Shown here one piece after another: positions 42,228 through 50,604 of a stretch of DNA of 64,000 nucleotides (position 1 is the stretch's first letter; each line of letters starts with the position of its first letter). The translations under genes and the position numbers were made by a program. Source of the stretch: Paenibacillus xylanexedens (GTDB lineage: Bacteria > Bacillota > Bacilli > Paenibacillales > Paenibacillaceae). The stretch lies in the NCBI RefSeq assembly GCF_001908275.1, contig NZ_CP018620.1:992001-1056000 (forward strand), given 5' to 3'. The notes beneath the pieces are model-generated. The model was not told the DNA's origin, did not search any database, and was given only the letters and a program-made list of their open reading frames with translations.

Positions 42228-45200
42228 TTCGAATTCAGCGATTCATCGAAGATCTGAAACAGCGGCAATGGCTGGATACGATCGAGCTTCCGGCGTGGGA
42301 GATGCAGAGGGCCAGATACATTCGGCCAGGGGAATACGAGTACGAACAGGCAGACAAGGCCATACAAAGCTTGAATCCGCTGAACAGCGTACATGGAACG
42401 ACGTATTTTCTGAGCAAATGTGTGGAGATTCCGGACAGTTGGGAGGATCGAGCTGTTGGGCTGGTCTTCGAGGCTGGAGGAGAAGGGCTGCTGAAGGTGA
42501 ATGGCATGCCTTATCACGGACTGGATCGAAATCACGGATTCGTACCCCTTCCGCGAAGTCGGGTAGGCAATACGCCGCAGTTGGAGATCGAACTCTACGA
42601 TCCAATTCCAGAGCCGCATGATCCACTCAACCGACAAGCTGTTATTCAGCCGCCTATTCAGGGCATTCGGGCAGCATTGGTTCATGTATATCAGCCACTG
42701 CAGAGCCTGATGTACAGCGTGACGGTACTCGCCGAGTCCCTCCGGGCATATAACGAGAAGGAGCCCAAGCGGATGGCACTTGTTCAGGCCATTCATCAGG
42801 TGATGGATAACATGTACAATGACCCGGAACGCTGGAGTGATGCAGCCTGGATACAGAACTTCGAATATGCATTAGCACAGTCGGTACAGCAGGAAGACCC
42901 GGAGGAATATCGAAGTGGCTTTATGCATTTGGTTGGACAATCCCACATTGATATTGCCTGGCTGTGGCCTGTACGTGAGACAGTTCGCAAGTCCAGTCGC
43001 ACGTTTTCGACCATGTGCACTTTGATGGACACGTACCCGGATTTTGTGTATTCCCAGAGCCAGCCGCAGTTGTATGCCTTCGTGAAGGATCATTACCCGG
43101 AGTTGTATGAGCGAGTAAAAGCACGCATTGCCGAAGGACGCTGGGAATTGGTTGGAGGCATGTGGGTGGAGCCGGATCTGAATATTCCGAGTGGCGAGTC
43201 GTTGGTTCGGCAGATCCTGTATGGACAGAACTTCTACCAGGCGGAGTTTGGCAAACGCTCCAACATCGAGTGGCTGCCGGATACCTTTGGTTACTGTGCT
43301 TCCTTGCCGCAGATGCTGAAGCTCGCGGATATTCCTTATTTTATGACCACCAAGTTGAATTGGAATGATACCAATGCGTTTCCGTATGACCTCTTCGACT
43401 GGGTAGGCATAGATGGCACTTCCGTGCTTGCGTATCTGAACCATGGGGTGAATGAACATACGCGTCCCAAAGATGTGGATGAACATTGGCAATCATTTAA
43501 ACAAAAGGATGTGCACCCTGAGCAAATGTTGCTTTACGGACATGGCGATGGTGGTGGCGGTGTGACGAATGAGATGGTGGAGTTTGCGGAGCGTTCCCAT
43601 TTGATGGTTGGACAGCCAATCAGCAAATTCAGCACAGCAGGGGCTTTTTTTGAAGACATATCATTAAATAATCCGACGTTGCCGAAATGGCACGGGGACT
43701 TGTATCTGGAACTGCATCGCGGAACGTATACAACTCATGCGAGGAACAAACGTAGCAACCGTAAGGCAGAGGTATTGTATCGGGAAGCGGAGATCTGGGG
43801 GCAATTTGCCGGGGCTTACGGCGCGCACACGAAGAATGATCTGGATGAAGGCTGGAAGTTGATTATGCTCAACCAATTCCATGACATTATTCCGGGAACG
43901 TCGATTCCAGAAGTTTACGTAACGTCCACCGAGGAATACACGAAAGTATTTGCATTAGGTACATCCGCACTGCGGGAAACGCTGGATACCCTTGCGGAGA
44001 ACATTGCAACAGATGAAGTGGATGGTCTTCCCTACATTATATTCAACAGCCTTGGCTGGGAACGTGGAGAGAATATCACCATTACAGGGGATGCCCACCT
44101 CGCCGGGGTGGCTGCATTTGATCGTCAAGGGAACCGTCTGGCCTGTGATCTTGAACAAAAGGAAGACCAGTATACGCTGCTCGTGCATGTTCCGTCGATT
44201 CCTGCTTTTGGGTATACAACCATATGGCTGCGCGAGGCATCGGATGTTATCCTTCCATTAAGGGAAGAAGAACGCTTCCCTTCCACATGGGAAACCGAAT
44301 TCTATACCCTTGAGTTCAATGACTTGGGAGAGATCACCCGATGGTATGACAAAACGGTAGGACGTGACTGGCTGAAGCCCGGTGATCGGGCGAATGAGTG
44401 GCAGTTTTTCCGCGACAAACCGACGTACTGGGATGCTTGGGATATCGATCCACGATTTGAATCCCAGCGAGCAGGTTCGGTGCAGTTGATCTCCAGAGAG
44501 GTTGTACAGCGCGGGGCTACGCGAGATGTACTGCGTTTGGTCTGGAAGCTGAATCAATCGGAGATTAGCCAGGATATCATTTTGCATCGTCACCAGCGGC
44601 GTGTTGACTTCCATACAAAAGTGAACTGGAAGGAGAGTCATAAGCTGCTCAAGGTGGCATTTCCGGTGGATCTGGTGGCAGCCAAAGCAGCCTATGAAAT
44701 CCCGTTTGGAGCGTTGGAGCGTCCAACTCATAACAACACCAGTTGGGAGCAGGCGCAGTTCGAGGTCTGTGGACATCGTTGGGCGGATATCTCGGAGGGT
44801 AACAGCGGTGTGAGTTTGCTGAATGATTGCAAGTACGGGTATGACATCAAGGATCGGACGATCCGCCTGTCCCTGCTTCGTGCCCCGAAATGGCCGGATG
44901 AACATGCCGATCAAGGCGATCATGAATTCACGTATTCGATCATGCCTCATCAGGGAGATTGGCGACAAGCCGCCGTGGTTCGCCGGGCGATGGAGCTTAA
45001 TCATCCGGTGGAGGTTGTTGCTGCGAGTCCATCTTCGGGTCACTTGCCAGGTGAACATACTTGGGTTCGGTTCCACAGTGAGCATGTCATTCTGGATGCC
45101 ATTAAGGCTGCAGAAGATGGCTCGGGAACGGTGCTGCGTTTCTACGAATCATCAGGAGGTCGGGAAACGGTGCAGGTTCAGTGGGCTGAAAAGGAAATCA

Positions 45201-45346
45201 AAGCGTCCATCATTAATCTGCTGGAGGATGAGATCCATCCGTTGGTTTGTCCAAACGGCACATTCGAATTGGCCTTTAAACCGTATGAGATCAAGTCGGT
45301 GAAACTTGTTGATATCAGTAATGAGTCGAACCTTACATTTACATGA
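42224..45346 (+). CDS. GH38 alpha-mannosidase (second of two)
   Basis: A 1040-residue family 38 alpha-mannosidase. Zinc ligands are in GQSHIDIAWLWPVRET (His241, Asp243), the nucleophile is Asp353 in WLPDTFGYCASLPQM, and FHDIIPGTS follows; the C-terminal half is beta-rich. It is related along its length to the enzyme at 3558 (shared NDCKYGYDI, FTYxxxPHQGDxR and KPYEI motifs) but clearly diverged. The start ATG at 42224 overlaps the GH3 stop (ATGA), with a G-rich ribosome site directly before, so the two are coupled. Cytosolic, as no signal peptide is visible. Confidence 0.92.
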   Translation: MIRIQRFIEDLKQRQWLDTIELPAWEMQRARYIRPGEYEYEQADKAIQSLNPLNSVHGTTYFLSKCVEIPDSWEDRAVGLVFEAGGEGLLKVNGMPYHGLDRNHGFVPLPRSRVGNTPQLEIELYDPIPEPHDPLNRQAVIQPPIQGIRAALVHVYQPLQSLMYSVTVLAESLRAYNEKEPKRMALVQAIHQVMDNMYNDPERWSDAAWIQNFEYALAQSVQQEDPEEYRSGFMHLVGQSHIDIAWLWPVRETVRKSSRTFSTMCTLMDTYPDFVYSQSQPQLYAFVKDHYPELYERVKARIAEGRWELVGGMWVEPDLNIPSGESLVRQILYGQNFYQAEFGKRSNIEWLPDTFGYCASLPQMLKLADIPYFMTTKLNWNDTNAFPYDLFDWVGIDGTSVLAYLNHGVNEHTRPKDVDEHWQSFKQKDVHPEQMLLYGHGDGGGGVTNEMVEFAERSHLMVGQPISKFSTAGAFFEDISLNNPTLPKWHGDLYLELHRGTYTTHARNKRSNRKAEVLYREAEIWGQFAGAYGAHTKNDLDEGWKLIMLNQFHDIIPGTSIPEVYVTSTEEYTKVFALGTSALRETLDTLAENIATDEVDGLPYIIFNSLGWERGENITITGDAHLAGVAAFDRQGNRLACDLEQKEDQYTLLVHVPSIPAFGYTTIWLREASDVILPLREEERFPSTWETEFYTLEFNDLGEITRWYDKTVGRDWLKPGDRANEWQFFRDKPTYWDAWDIDPRFESQRAGSVQLISREVVQRGATRDVLRLVWKLNQSEISQDIILHRHQRRVDFHTKVNWKESHKLLKVAFPVDLVAAKAAYEIPFGALERPTHNNTSWEQAQFEVCGHRWADISEGNSGVSLLNDCKYGYDIKDRTIRLSLLRAPKWPDEHADQGDHEFTYSIMPHQGDWRQAAVVRRAMELNHPVEVVAASPSSGHLPGEHTWVRFHSEHVILDAIKAAEDGSGTVLRFYESSGGRETVQVQWAEKEIKASIINLLEDEIHPLVCPNGTFELAFKPYEIKSVKLVDISNESNLTFT

Positions 45347-45384
45347 GAACGTAGAGTTACTCATTCAATCACAGGAGGTATGAC

Positions 45385-46260
45385 ATGAAATTAACGAATA
45401 AGATTGGTGTCATCGTGGATAGTTTTGGCGTAGGTGTACGGGAAGGGTTGAACAAAGCCAAAGACGTGGGTGCAGAAGGTGTGCAGATCTATGCCGTCAA
45501 GGGAGAGATGGACCCTGAAAATTTGTCACCTGCGGCGCGCAAAGAGTTAAAGAGTTACATCGATTCTCTGGGTCTTGAAATTTCAGCACTGGTCGGTGAC
45601 CTGGGTGGACATGGGTTCCAAGTCAAGGCAGATAATCCGTGGAAAGTAGAGAAGTCAAAACGGATCGTGGATCTGGCCCTCGATCTGGGCACCAACATTG
45701 TCACTACGCATATCGGCATTGTCCCACATGACCCTTCATCGGAAGTCTACGCTACGCTGCATGCTGCTTGTGAGGAACTGGGTCAATATGCCAAAAGTGT
45801 TGGCGCATACTTTGCCATTGAGACAGGACCGGAGACGGCTGCTGACTTAAAAGGATTCCTGGATACGCTGTCGACCAACGGAGTATCGGTGAATTTTGAC
45901 CCGGCGAATATGGTAATGGTGACCGGAGATGATCCGGCGCGGGGCGTTCATCTACTCAAGGATTACATCGTACATACTCATGTGAAGGATGGTGTGCGGC
46001 TGAAGGAAGTTGACCCACGAGACGTATACGGAGCGGTCGGTTATGCCCCTATGGATCACGATAAGATTGCCGAAATGGTCTCATCCGGAACGTTCTTCCG
46101 TGAGGTGCCGCTGGGCGAAGGTGGCGTTGACTTTGACGGATACTTTGCAGCGCTTCAGGAGATTGGTTACACCGGTTATCTGACGATTGAACGCGAGGTT
46201 GGTCATCAGCCGGAGGAGGATATTCGCAAGGCGGTTCAATTTATCCAACAATATCGATAG
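45385..46260 (+). CDS. Sugar phosphate isomerase/epimerase (xylose isomerase-like TIM barrel)
   Basis: A 291-residue TIM-barrel protein (IGVIVDSFGVGVREGLNKA, GAEGVQIYAV, TTHIGIVP, FAIETGPETA, NFDPANMVMV, HTHVKDGV, and a Glu in YLTIEREVG). These residues form the typical divalent-metal site of sugar epimerases. It is only distantly related to the isomerase-fold proteins at 29038 and 46273. AGGAGGT before the ATG gives strong translation. It lies 38 bases after GH38 and 12 before the next isomerase gene. Confidence 0.85.
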   Translation: MKLTNKIGVIVDSFGVGVREGLNKAKDVGAEGVQIYAVKGEMDPENLSPAARKELKSYIDSLGLEISALVGDLGGHGFQVKADNPWKVEKSKRIVDLALDLGTNIVTTHIGIVPHDPSSEVYATLHAACEELGQYAKSVGAYFAIETGPETAADLKGFLDTLSTNGVSVNFDPANMVMVTGDDPARGVHLLKDYIVHTHVKDGVRLKEVDPRDVYGAVGYAPMDHDKIAEMVSSGTFFREVPLGEGGVDFDGYFAALQEIGYTGYLTIEREVGHQPEEDIRKAVQFIQQYR

Positions 46261-46272
46261 GGAGCTGAGCAG

Positions 46273-47145
46273 ATGAAAGTGGGCCTGAGCACGTATAGTT
46301 TGTTGAACGATTTGAATTCGGGTGAGATGACGGTGCTGGATGTGATCGACTGGATTGCGGCGAACGGCGGCGAGCATATGGAGATGGTGCCTTACGGTTA
46401 TACCGTGGAGGATAATCATGATCTGGCGGATGCGATTCGGGAACGGGCAGCGACTGCGGGTATTGAACTGTCCAACTACTCGCTGCCAGCGAACTTCGTG
46501 CAGGAGACGGAAGAGGCGTTTGAAGAAGAGATGGCTCGGGTCAAAAGACATGTGGATGTGGTACACCGGATGGGTGTAAAACATCTGCGGCATGACGTCA
46601 CGGCGTTTACCCTGCCAAAGGAGAAGATGACCATCGCCTGGTTCGAGGAACATCTGCCTCTGATGGTGCGGGGAAGCCAGATCATTGCGGACTATGCCGC
46701 GCAGTTTGGCATCACGACAACCATTGAAAATCACGGCTTCAGTGTGCAGGCGAGTGATCGGGTGCAGCGTGTTCTGCATGCTGTAGATCGTCCGAATTTC
46801 AAAACAACACTTGATATTGGCAACTTCATGTGTGTGGATGAGAATCCGATCATCGGTGTCATGAAAAATCTGCCGTACGCTTCTCTGGTCCACTTCAAAG
46901 ATTTTTACTTCCGTCCTTATGATGAGCATCCGGGTGAGGGTGAATGGTTCACGACAGCCTACGGTAACTTCCTGCGAGGGGCCATCGTTGGACAAGGTGA
47001 CATTCCAATTCGTAAAATTGTAAAGCTGATCAAAGACTCCGGCTATGATGGCAACATTACGGTGGAGTTCGAGGGCATGGAGGAATGCAAATCCGCATCC
47101 AAAATCGCCATGGACAACCTGCGTCGCTTCTGGGAAGAAGCGTAA
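46273..47145 (+). CDS. Sugar phosphate isomerase/epimerase, paralogue 2
   Basis: A 290-residue TIM-barrel protein beginning MKVGLSTYSLLNDLNSGEMT, a close relative of the protein at 29038: shared motifs are FGITTTIENHGF, FKTTLDIGNFMCVDENP, NFLRGAIVGQGDI and ITVEFEGMEECKSASKIAMD. Last gene of the hydrolase operon, followed by a hairpin terminator. The substrate is probably a sugar derived from the glycan taken up by this locus. Confidence 0.86.
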   Translation: MKVGLSTYSLLNDLNSGEMTVLDVIDWIAANGGEHMEMVPYGYTVEDNHDLADAIRERAATAGIELSNYSLPANFVQETEEAFEEEMARVKRHVDVVHRMGVKHLRHDVTAFTLPKEKMTIAWFEEHLPLMVRGSQIIADYAAQFGITTTIENHGFSVQASDRVQRVLHAVDRPNFKTTLDIGNFMCVDENPIIGVMKNLPYASLVHFKDFYFRPYDEHPGEGEWFTTAYGNFLRGAIVGQGDIPIRKIVKLIKDSGYDGNITVEFEGMEECKSASKIAMDNLRRFWEEA

Positions 47146-47173
47146 CGAAGCATAACGAGGGAATGGATCAAGG

Positions 47174-47197
47174 GCCACTTTTCGAAGTGGCTCTTAT
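47174..47197 (+). terminator. Rho-independent terminator
   Basis: GCCACTT-TTCG-AAGTGGC followed by TCTTATT. It ends the glycan-use operon and touches the 3' end of the convergent MerR gene. Confidence 0.7.
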
Positions 47198-47955
47198 TGT
47201 TGATCATCAGGATTCTGGACTGTCCATCGGTCCAGGATCATTTCGATGTAACGCATGGTTTCCGTTGTCATACCATATACACGAGCTGACCGATCATCCC
47301 CTGGGGTGATATAATCCCAATATTTTTCTGCCAATTCTACATTCCCTTGAAAAGCCCTTTCAGCATAATCAGAGATTCGGATGGCCAGTAACCGTGAGGC
47401 TTCGGAATCTGGAGGTTCCATCTTGCATGTATGAACATCTTTAAGAATATCGGCCCATTCCATTGATAATGAATTGTTCTTATTATTCAGAGGTAACGAT
47501 TCCATTTCTTCAGGTGTAAAAACATCTTGACGGAACCTGCCCGGAGGCTGATCCAGTTCACGGATGAAACCCAGCATCTCATCCAGACTGATTGTACCGG
47601 AGGCTCTGATGGCATATAGGGTTGAAAAAAGAAGATGCTCGACCTTGCTTAATCTCTCCTGCTGTTCCTTAACGACGGCCAGTTGTTGTTCCAACGTATG
47701 ATTCCATAAAGTAAGGGTACTCTCTGGTTCAGAGCGAGCAGCATCCTGATCGAGGAATTCTCCAATCTCATTCAATTTAAAATGCATTTTCTTCAGAATG
47801 GTAATCTGCTGAAGCCGTAAAATATCCTTTTCACCATATAAGCGATACTGATTGTTCTCATTACGGACCGGTCGCAGTAAACCCAGCTTCTCATAATAAT
47901 GCAGTGTTCGGATGGATACTCCGGTATGTTTGGATAGTTGTCCAACGGTATACAA
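47194..47955 (-). CDS. MerR-family transcriptional regulator
   Basis: A 253-residue regulator. The N-terminal winged helix is YTVGQLSKHTGVSIRTLHYYEKLGLL, followed by RLYGEKDILRLQQI, a dimerisation coiled coil (TLEQQLAVVKEQQERLSKVE) and a C-terminal TipAS-like region (MEWADILKDVH, YWDYITPG). The start is a TTG at 47955 with GAGGGAGGG 9 bases before it; an in-frame ATG 75 bases upstream is not supported. It lies 16 bases after the CPBP gene and probably controls both from the promoter at 48868. Confidence 0.85.
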   Translation of the reverse strand: MYTVGQLSKHTGVSIRTLHYYEKLGLLRPVRNENNQYRLYGEKDILRLQQITILKKMHFKLNEIGEFLDQDAARSEPESTLTLWNHTLEQQLAVVKEQQERLSKVEHLLFSTLYAIRASGTISLDEMLGFIRELDQPPGRFRQDVFTPEEMESLPLNNKNNSLSMEWADILKDVHTCKMEPPDSEASRLLAIRISDYAERAFQGNVELAEKYWDYITPGDDRSARVYGMTTETMRYIEMILDRWTVQNPDDQQ

Positions 47956-47971
47956 CTGGCAGATCCCTCCC

Positions 47972-48847
47972 TCATGATTTATGTATTCTCCACCAGCGCC
48001 ATGCATTGAGCACCGCCAGAATGATCCCACCGACGAAGATTATCATCATATACAAAATAAATATTTCGGCCAACCCGTTATCTTGCGCGGTATAGTTTAA
48101 CAATGCCGGTCTATCACCTGGCATAACAACGAATCGGGCTACTTCCAGGTAAGCGATATGAAATCCGATGGAGGCCCATAAAGATCCGGTCAAACTGCGC
48201 AGAAGCTGTAACGTAATACCATAGGTCAAGAGCAGGATCATATAATCCAAGGTTATCCGGTTTCCGGCATCCATACCGACGAGCTCTTGCAATAGGCTGA
48301 CACTCATTGGAACCAGCAGAAAGAGTATGGTTTGAGTTACATAAGCGAAAAACACAGGAAGTCGCAGTCTGAAGCGTAATCCATCATAGACCATGCCTCG
48401 CATGGATAGTTCCTCTGGCAAAGCTTCGTACAAGAAAGCAATACAACTATTAAGTACGACCGCAAGGAACAGCTCGGCTGAGAAGTGCCACTCCGTAATC
48501 GTAATCCAGTTGTTCATACTTGCTATCGCCAACCCGATGAAGGCCAGAGAAGTGGCAAATAATGCGCCAAAGAGCAAGTGAATTATGCTTTTTCCTGTCA
48601 GAGGAAGAAGAACGGACTTCATATGGAAGTGTCTTCGAATGACGAATAGTACGGGCAAGACGATACTAATAATGACAACAGCTTGGGTGAGATGAACCAT
48701 CCAATCAGCAGCACCAATAGTGCTGACAAACTCCCCTGCGAGTGTAGCAAAAAACAGACCCAATGTCATCGTTAACCAACTCATTCCAATAATGGCTATT
48801 CCACTGCTGCGTCGTTTCTTGGTTACATGTTCAGTTGACATACTCAT
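47972..48847 (-). CDS. CPBP-family intramembrane metalloprotease
   Basis: A 291-residue polytopic membrane protein with about seven to eight helices. The CPBP (Abi) motifs are EALPEELSMRG, providing the Glu-Glu and Arg of the active site, and a later His in FHIAYLEVARF. Related proteins cleave prenylated or other membrane substrates, or give bacteriocin self-immunity. AGGAGGGG precedes the start by 6 bases. First gene of a two-gene operon with the MerR regulator. Confidence 0.82.
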   Translation of the reverse strand: MSMSTEHVTKKRRSSGIAIIGMSWLTMTLGLFFATLAGEFVSTIGAADWMVHLTQAVVIISIVLPVLFVIRRHFHMKSVLLPLTGKSIIHLLFGALFATSLAFIGLAIASMNNWITITEWHFSAELFLAVVLNSCIAFLYEALPEELSMRGMVYDGLRFRLRLPVFFAYVTQTILFLLVPMSVSLLQELVGMDAGNRITLDYMILLLTYGITLQLLRSLTGSLWASIGFHIAYLEVARFVVMPGDRPALLNYTAQDNGLAEIFILYMMIIFVGGIILAVLNAWRWWRIHKS

Positions 48848-48867
48848 GCTAATCCCCTCCTGAAGCC

Positions 48868-48899
48868 AGTCTAAACCCTCGAGTTAACGTCAGGGTCAA
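48868..48899 (-). promoter_or_regulatory. MerR-type promoter with dyad in an elongated spacer
   Basis: On the minus strand TTGACC (48894-48899) and TAGACT (48868-48873) are spaced by 20 bases, longer than the normal 17. A dyad ACCCT-N3-GTTAAC-N3-AGGGT fills positions 48875-48896. A 19-20 base spacer with such a dyad is the signature of MerR-activated promoters, so the operon is probably self-regulated. Confidence 0.7.
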
Positions 48900-48962
48900 G
48901 CAGGAAATCTGCCTATCAGAATATGGTTCTGCGCAAGGATTAAGTTACGAGCAGCACAAGTG

Positions 48963-48971
48963 TGGTATAAT
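48963..48971 (+). promoter_or_regulatory. Extended -10 promoter
   Basis: TGG-TATAAT is an extended -10 box 53 bases before the start at 49025; no clear -35 is seen. Confidence 0.5.
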
Positions 48972-49024
48972 GGATATATTCAGCCTGATAATAACTGGCT
49001 ATGGATAGGAGATGTCACTGATCT

Positions 49025-49252
49025 ATGCAGGTATTCGAGGACTGGAATCAGAAAGTAAAGAGGACGTTTAATGCTACGAACCCAGAGGTAGTATTGACGG
49101 TATCGGAAGCTGGAAGTTTGCTTGGTTTGACCAAAGACCAGATGAAACTGTACGTGGACAAGAACAAACTAACGAAGGTCCCGATCATGAGAAGTGTTCA
49201 CCGATACCTCTTATTGAAAAGTGAAATAGATAACATCGTTCAAGCTCGATAA
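49025..49252 (+). CDS. Small putative DNA-binding (excisionase-like) protein
   Basis: A 75-residue protein. VLTVSEAGSLLGLTKDQMKLYVDKNKLTKVPI looks like a MerR/excisionase-type helix-turn-helix (residues about 23-54) with MRSVHRYLLLKSEID as the wing; both segments are short and basic-acidic mixed as in such proteins. No integrase is nearby, so a phage role is not supported. The ribosome site AGGAGATG is 13 bases away, which is long. An extended -10 promoter precedes it. Confidence 0.55.
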   Translation: MQVFEDWNQKVKRTFNATNPEVVLTVSEAGSLLGLTKDQMKLYVDKNKLTKVPIMRSVHRYLLLKSEIDNIVQAR

Positions 49253-49331
49253 CTTCATAGGATTGAACACAACCATTTTACCGACAGGATTCGGGAGAGT
49301 GGTCTTTTTTTTATCTGAAAGGGGACGGAAC

Positions 49332-49892
49332 GTGCTGAATAAAGTGTCAAATTGGTTCTATCAGCGGGTGAATTGGAAATGGGTTGCAGCTGCGGTTGTT
49401 GTTTTTGCCTGTTTTATTGCATTCATTCTGCCCTCGCAGGCGGCAAAGTCGGAGGAAGCCACAGGTGGTGGGCAGTCCCCGGATTCATCGTTTCTGTACA
49501 CTGCGAATGATCTTTATCAGATGGCTGAGCATTATGGTGAAGCAGGGCGGAGCGCCTATATTCAGGCACGGTTCACATTTGATCTCATATGGCCGTTGGC
49601 CTATCTGTCCCTCTTGGTTGTTCTGTTATCGATACTCTATCGCGTGCTTCCGATAAAAAGTCGCTGGCGTTGGGTGAATCTGATTCCGGTCTTAGGTTGG
49701 GTTATGGACATGCTTGAAAATATAGGTGCCTCCTTGATCATGTATCGTTATCCTGAACGTACGCCTGTGCTTGCTGAGCTCACTCCGATATTTACCCTGT
49801 TAAAATGGTGCCTGATCTATGCCAGTTTTGCAGCACTGGTTCCGGGTGTTCTGATCACGGTTCTCTACTATATACGCAAGCGTAAGAAGTAG
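49332..49892 (+). CDS. Membrane protein of unknown function
   Basis: A 186-residue protein with four hydrophobic segments: WVAAAVVVFACFIAFIL near the N-terminus, then an outside loop of about 60 residues (Gly/Ser/Glu-rich), and three more helices, closing with RKRKK. The family is not recognised. The GTG at 49332 is chosen because AAAGGGG is 7 bases upstream; 23 earlier in-frame codons from ATG 49263 have no ribosome site. Confidence 0.6.
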   Translation: MLNKVSNWFYQRVNWKWVAAAVVVFACFIAFILPSQAAKSEEATGGGQSPDSSFLYTANDLYQMAEHYGEAGRSAYIQARFTFDLIWPLAYLSLLVVLLSILYRVLPIKSRWRWVNLIPVLGWVMDMLENIGASLIMYRYPERTPVLAELTPIFTLLKWCLIYASFAALVPGVLITVLYYIRKRKK

Positions 49893-50059
49893 TGGAGAGA
49901 GGGATGGATTAAGAATATGTTGGTAACCCTAATCGTGTAAAGGTCCGCAGAGATGAGTGGAGAAATATACGCTTGTCAAAGGACAACCTGTTCATATATA
50001 CTCATGTCGCAAGTGACGTGAATCGTATAATTACAAGAGCCCAAGGAGATGAAGAACGC

Positions 50060-50488
50060 ATGTCGATCAGCTTGAATGTGTATGTGATAACAGATGGTAA
50101 TGGACGTGAAGCGGTAGATTTTTATCAAAAGGCATTTGGAGCGGAAGTGCTCGCGCTTCAAACATTTGGCGAAGGTCCATCCGACCCTAATCATCCCATC
50201 CCGCCAGAAGCGAAAGACCGTATTATGCATGCTTCTTTGCAGATTGGCAGCTCGGTATTAATGTTGTCCGACACATTTCCAGGCATGCCGTACACCATAG
50301 GTAATCATGTTAGTATTACTGTGAACACGGATACTGTGGATGAAGCCAAAGCAATTTTCAGCCAACTGGAAGATGGCGGGGTAGTGGAAATGGCGATACA
50401 AGAGACGTTCTGGAGTCCAGCCTACGGCACGGTTGTCGACAAATTCGGCGTACATTTTCAGATTAATGCTACGCCTGGACAAGCTTAA
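50060..50488 (+). CDS. VOC-family (PhnB-like) protein
   Basis: A 142-residue glyoxalase/bleomycin-resistance fold protein. AVDFYQKAFGAEVLALQTFGE and RIMHASLQIGSSVLMLSD, then HVSITVNTDTVDEAKAIF and SPAYGTVVDKFGVHFQIN are the PhnB-type signature segments. Such proteins are metal-dependent or binding-only and often of unknown substrate. The start at 50060 has AAGGAG 11 bases upstream; 29 codons upstream in frame are rejected. Confidence 0.8.
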   Translation: MSISLNVYVITDGNGREAVDFYQKAFGAEVLALQTFGEGPSDPNHPIPPEAKDRIMHASLQIGSSVLMLSDTFPGMPYTIGNHVSITVNTDTVDEAKAIFSQLEDGGVVEMAIQETFWSPAYGTVVDKFGVHFQINATPGQA

Positions 50489-50522
50489 GAGCGTACTCTT
50501 CACTAATATAAATTTCAAATGG

Positions 50523-50567
50523 AAAAAACCTCCGCGAGCTGCCTTGAGCAGGTATGGAGGTTTTTTT
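50523..50567. terminator. Bidirectional terminator
   Basis: AAAAAACCTCC pairs with GGAGGTTTTTTT, with CTGC/GCAG inside. It serves both the VOC gene and the convergent gene at 50605. Confidence 0.85.
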
Positions 50568-50604
50568 GCTTTTTTTGTAATGACTCTTGATTAATCTTCC
50601 TTGA

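Noticed and set aside
44258..45085. Minus-strand frame inside the second GH38 gene
   Set aside because: Antisense shadow with no recognisable features.
46081..47178. Minus-strand frame of 365 codons over the isomerase genes
   Set aside because: Antisense to two supported TIM-barrel genes; composition is that of a shadow frame.
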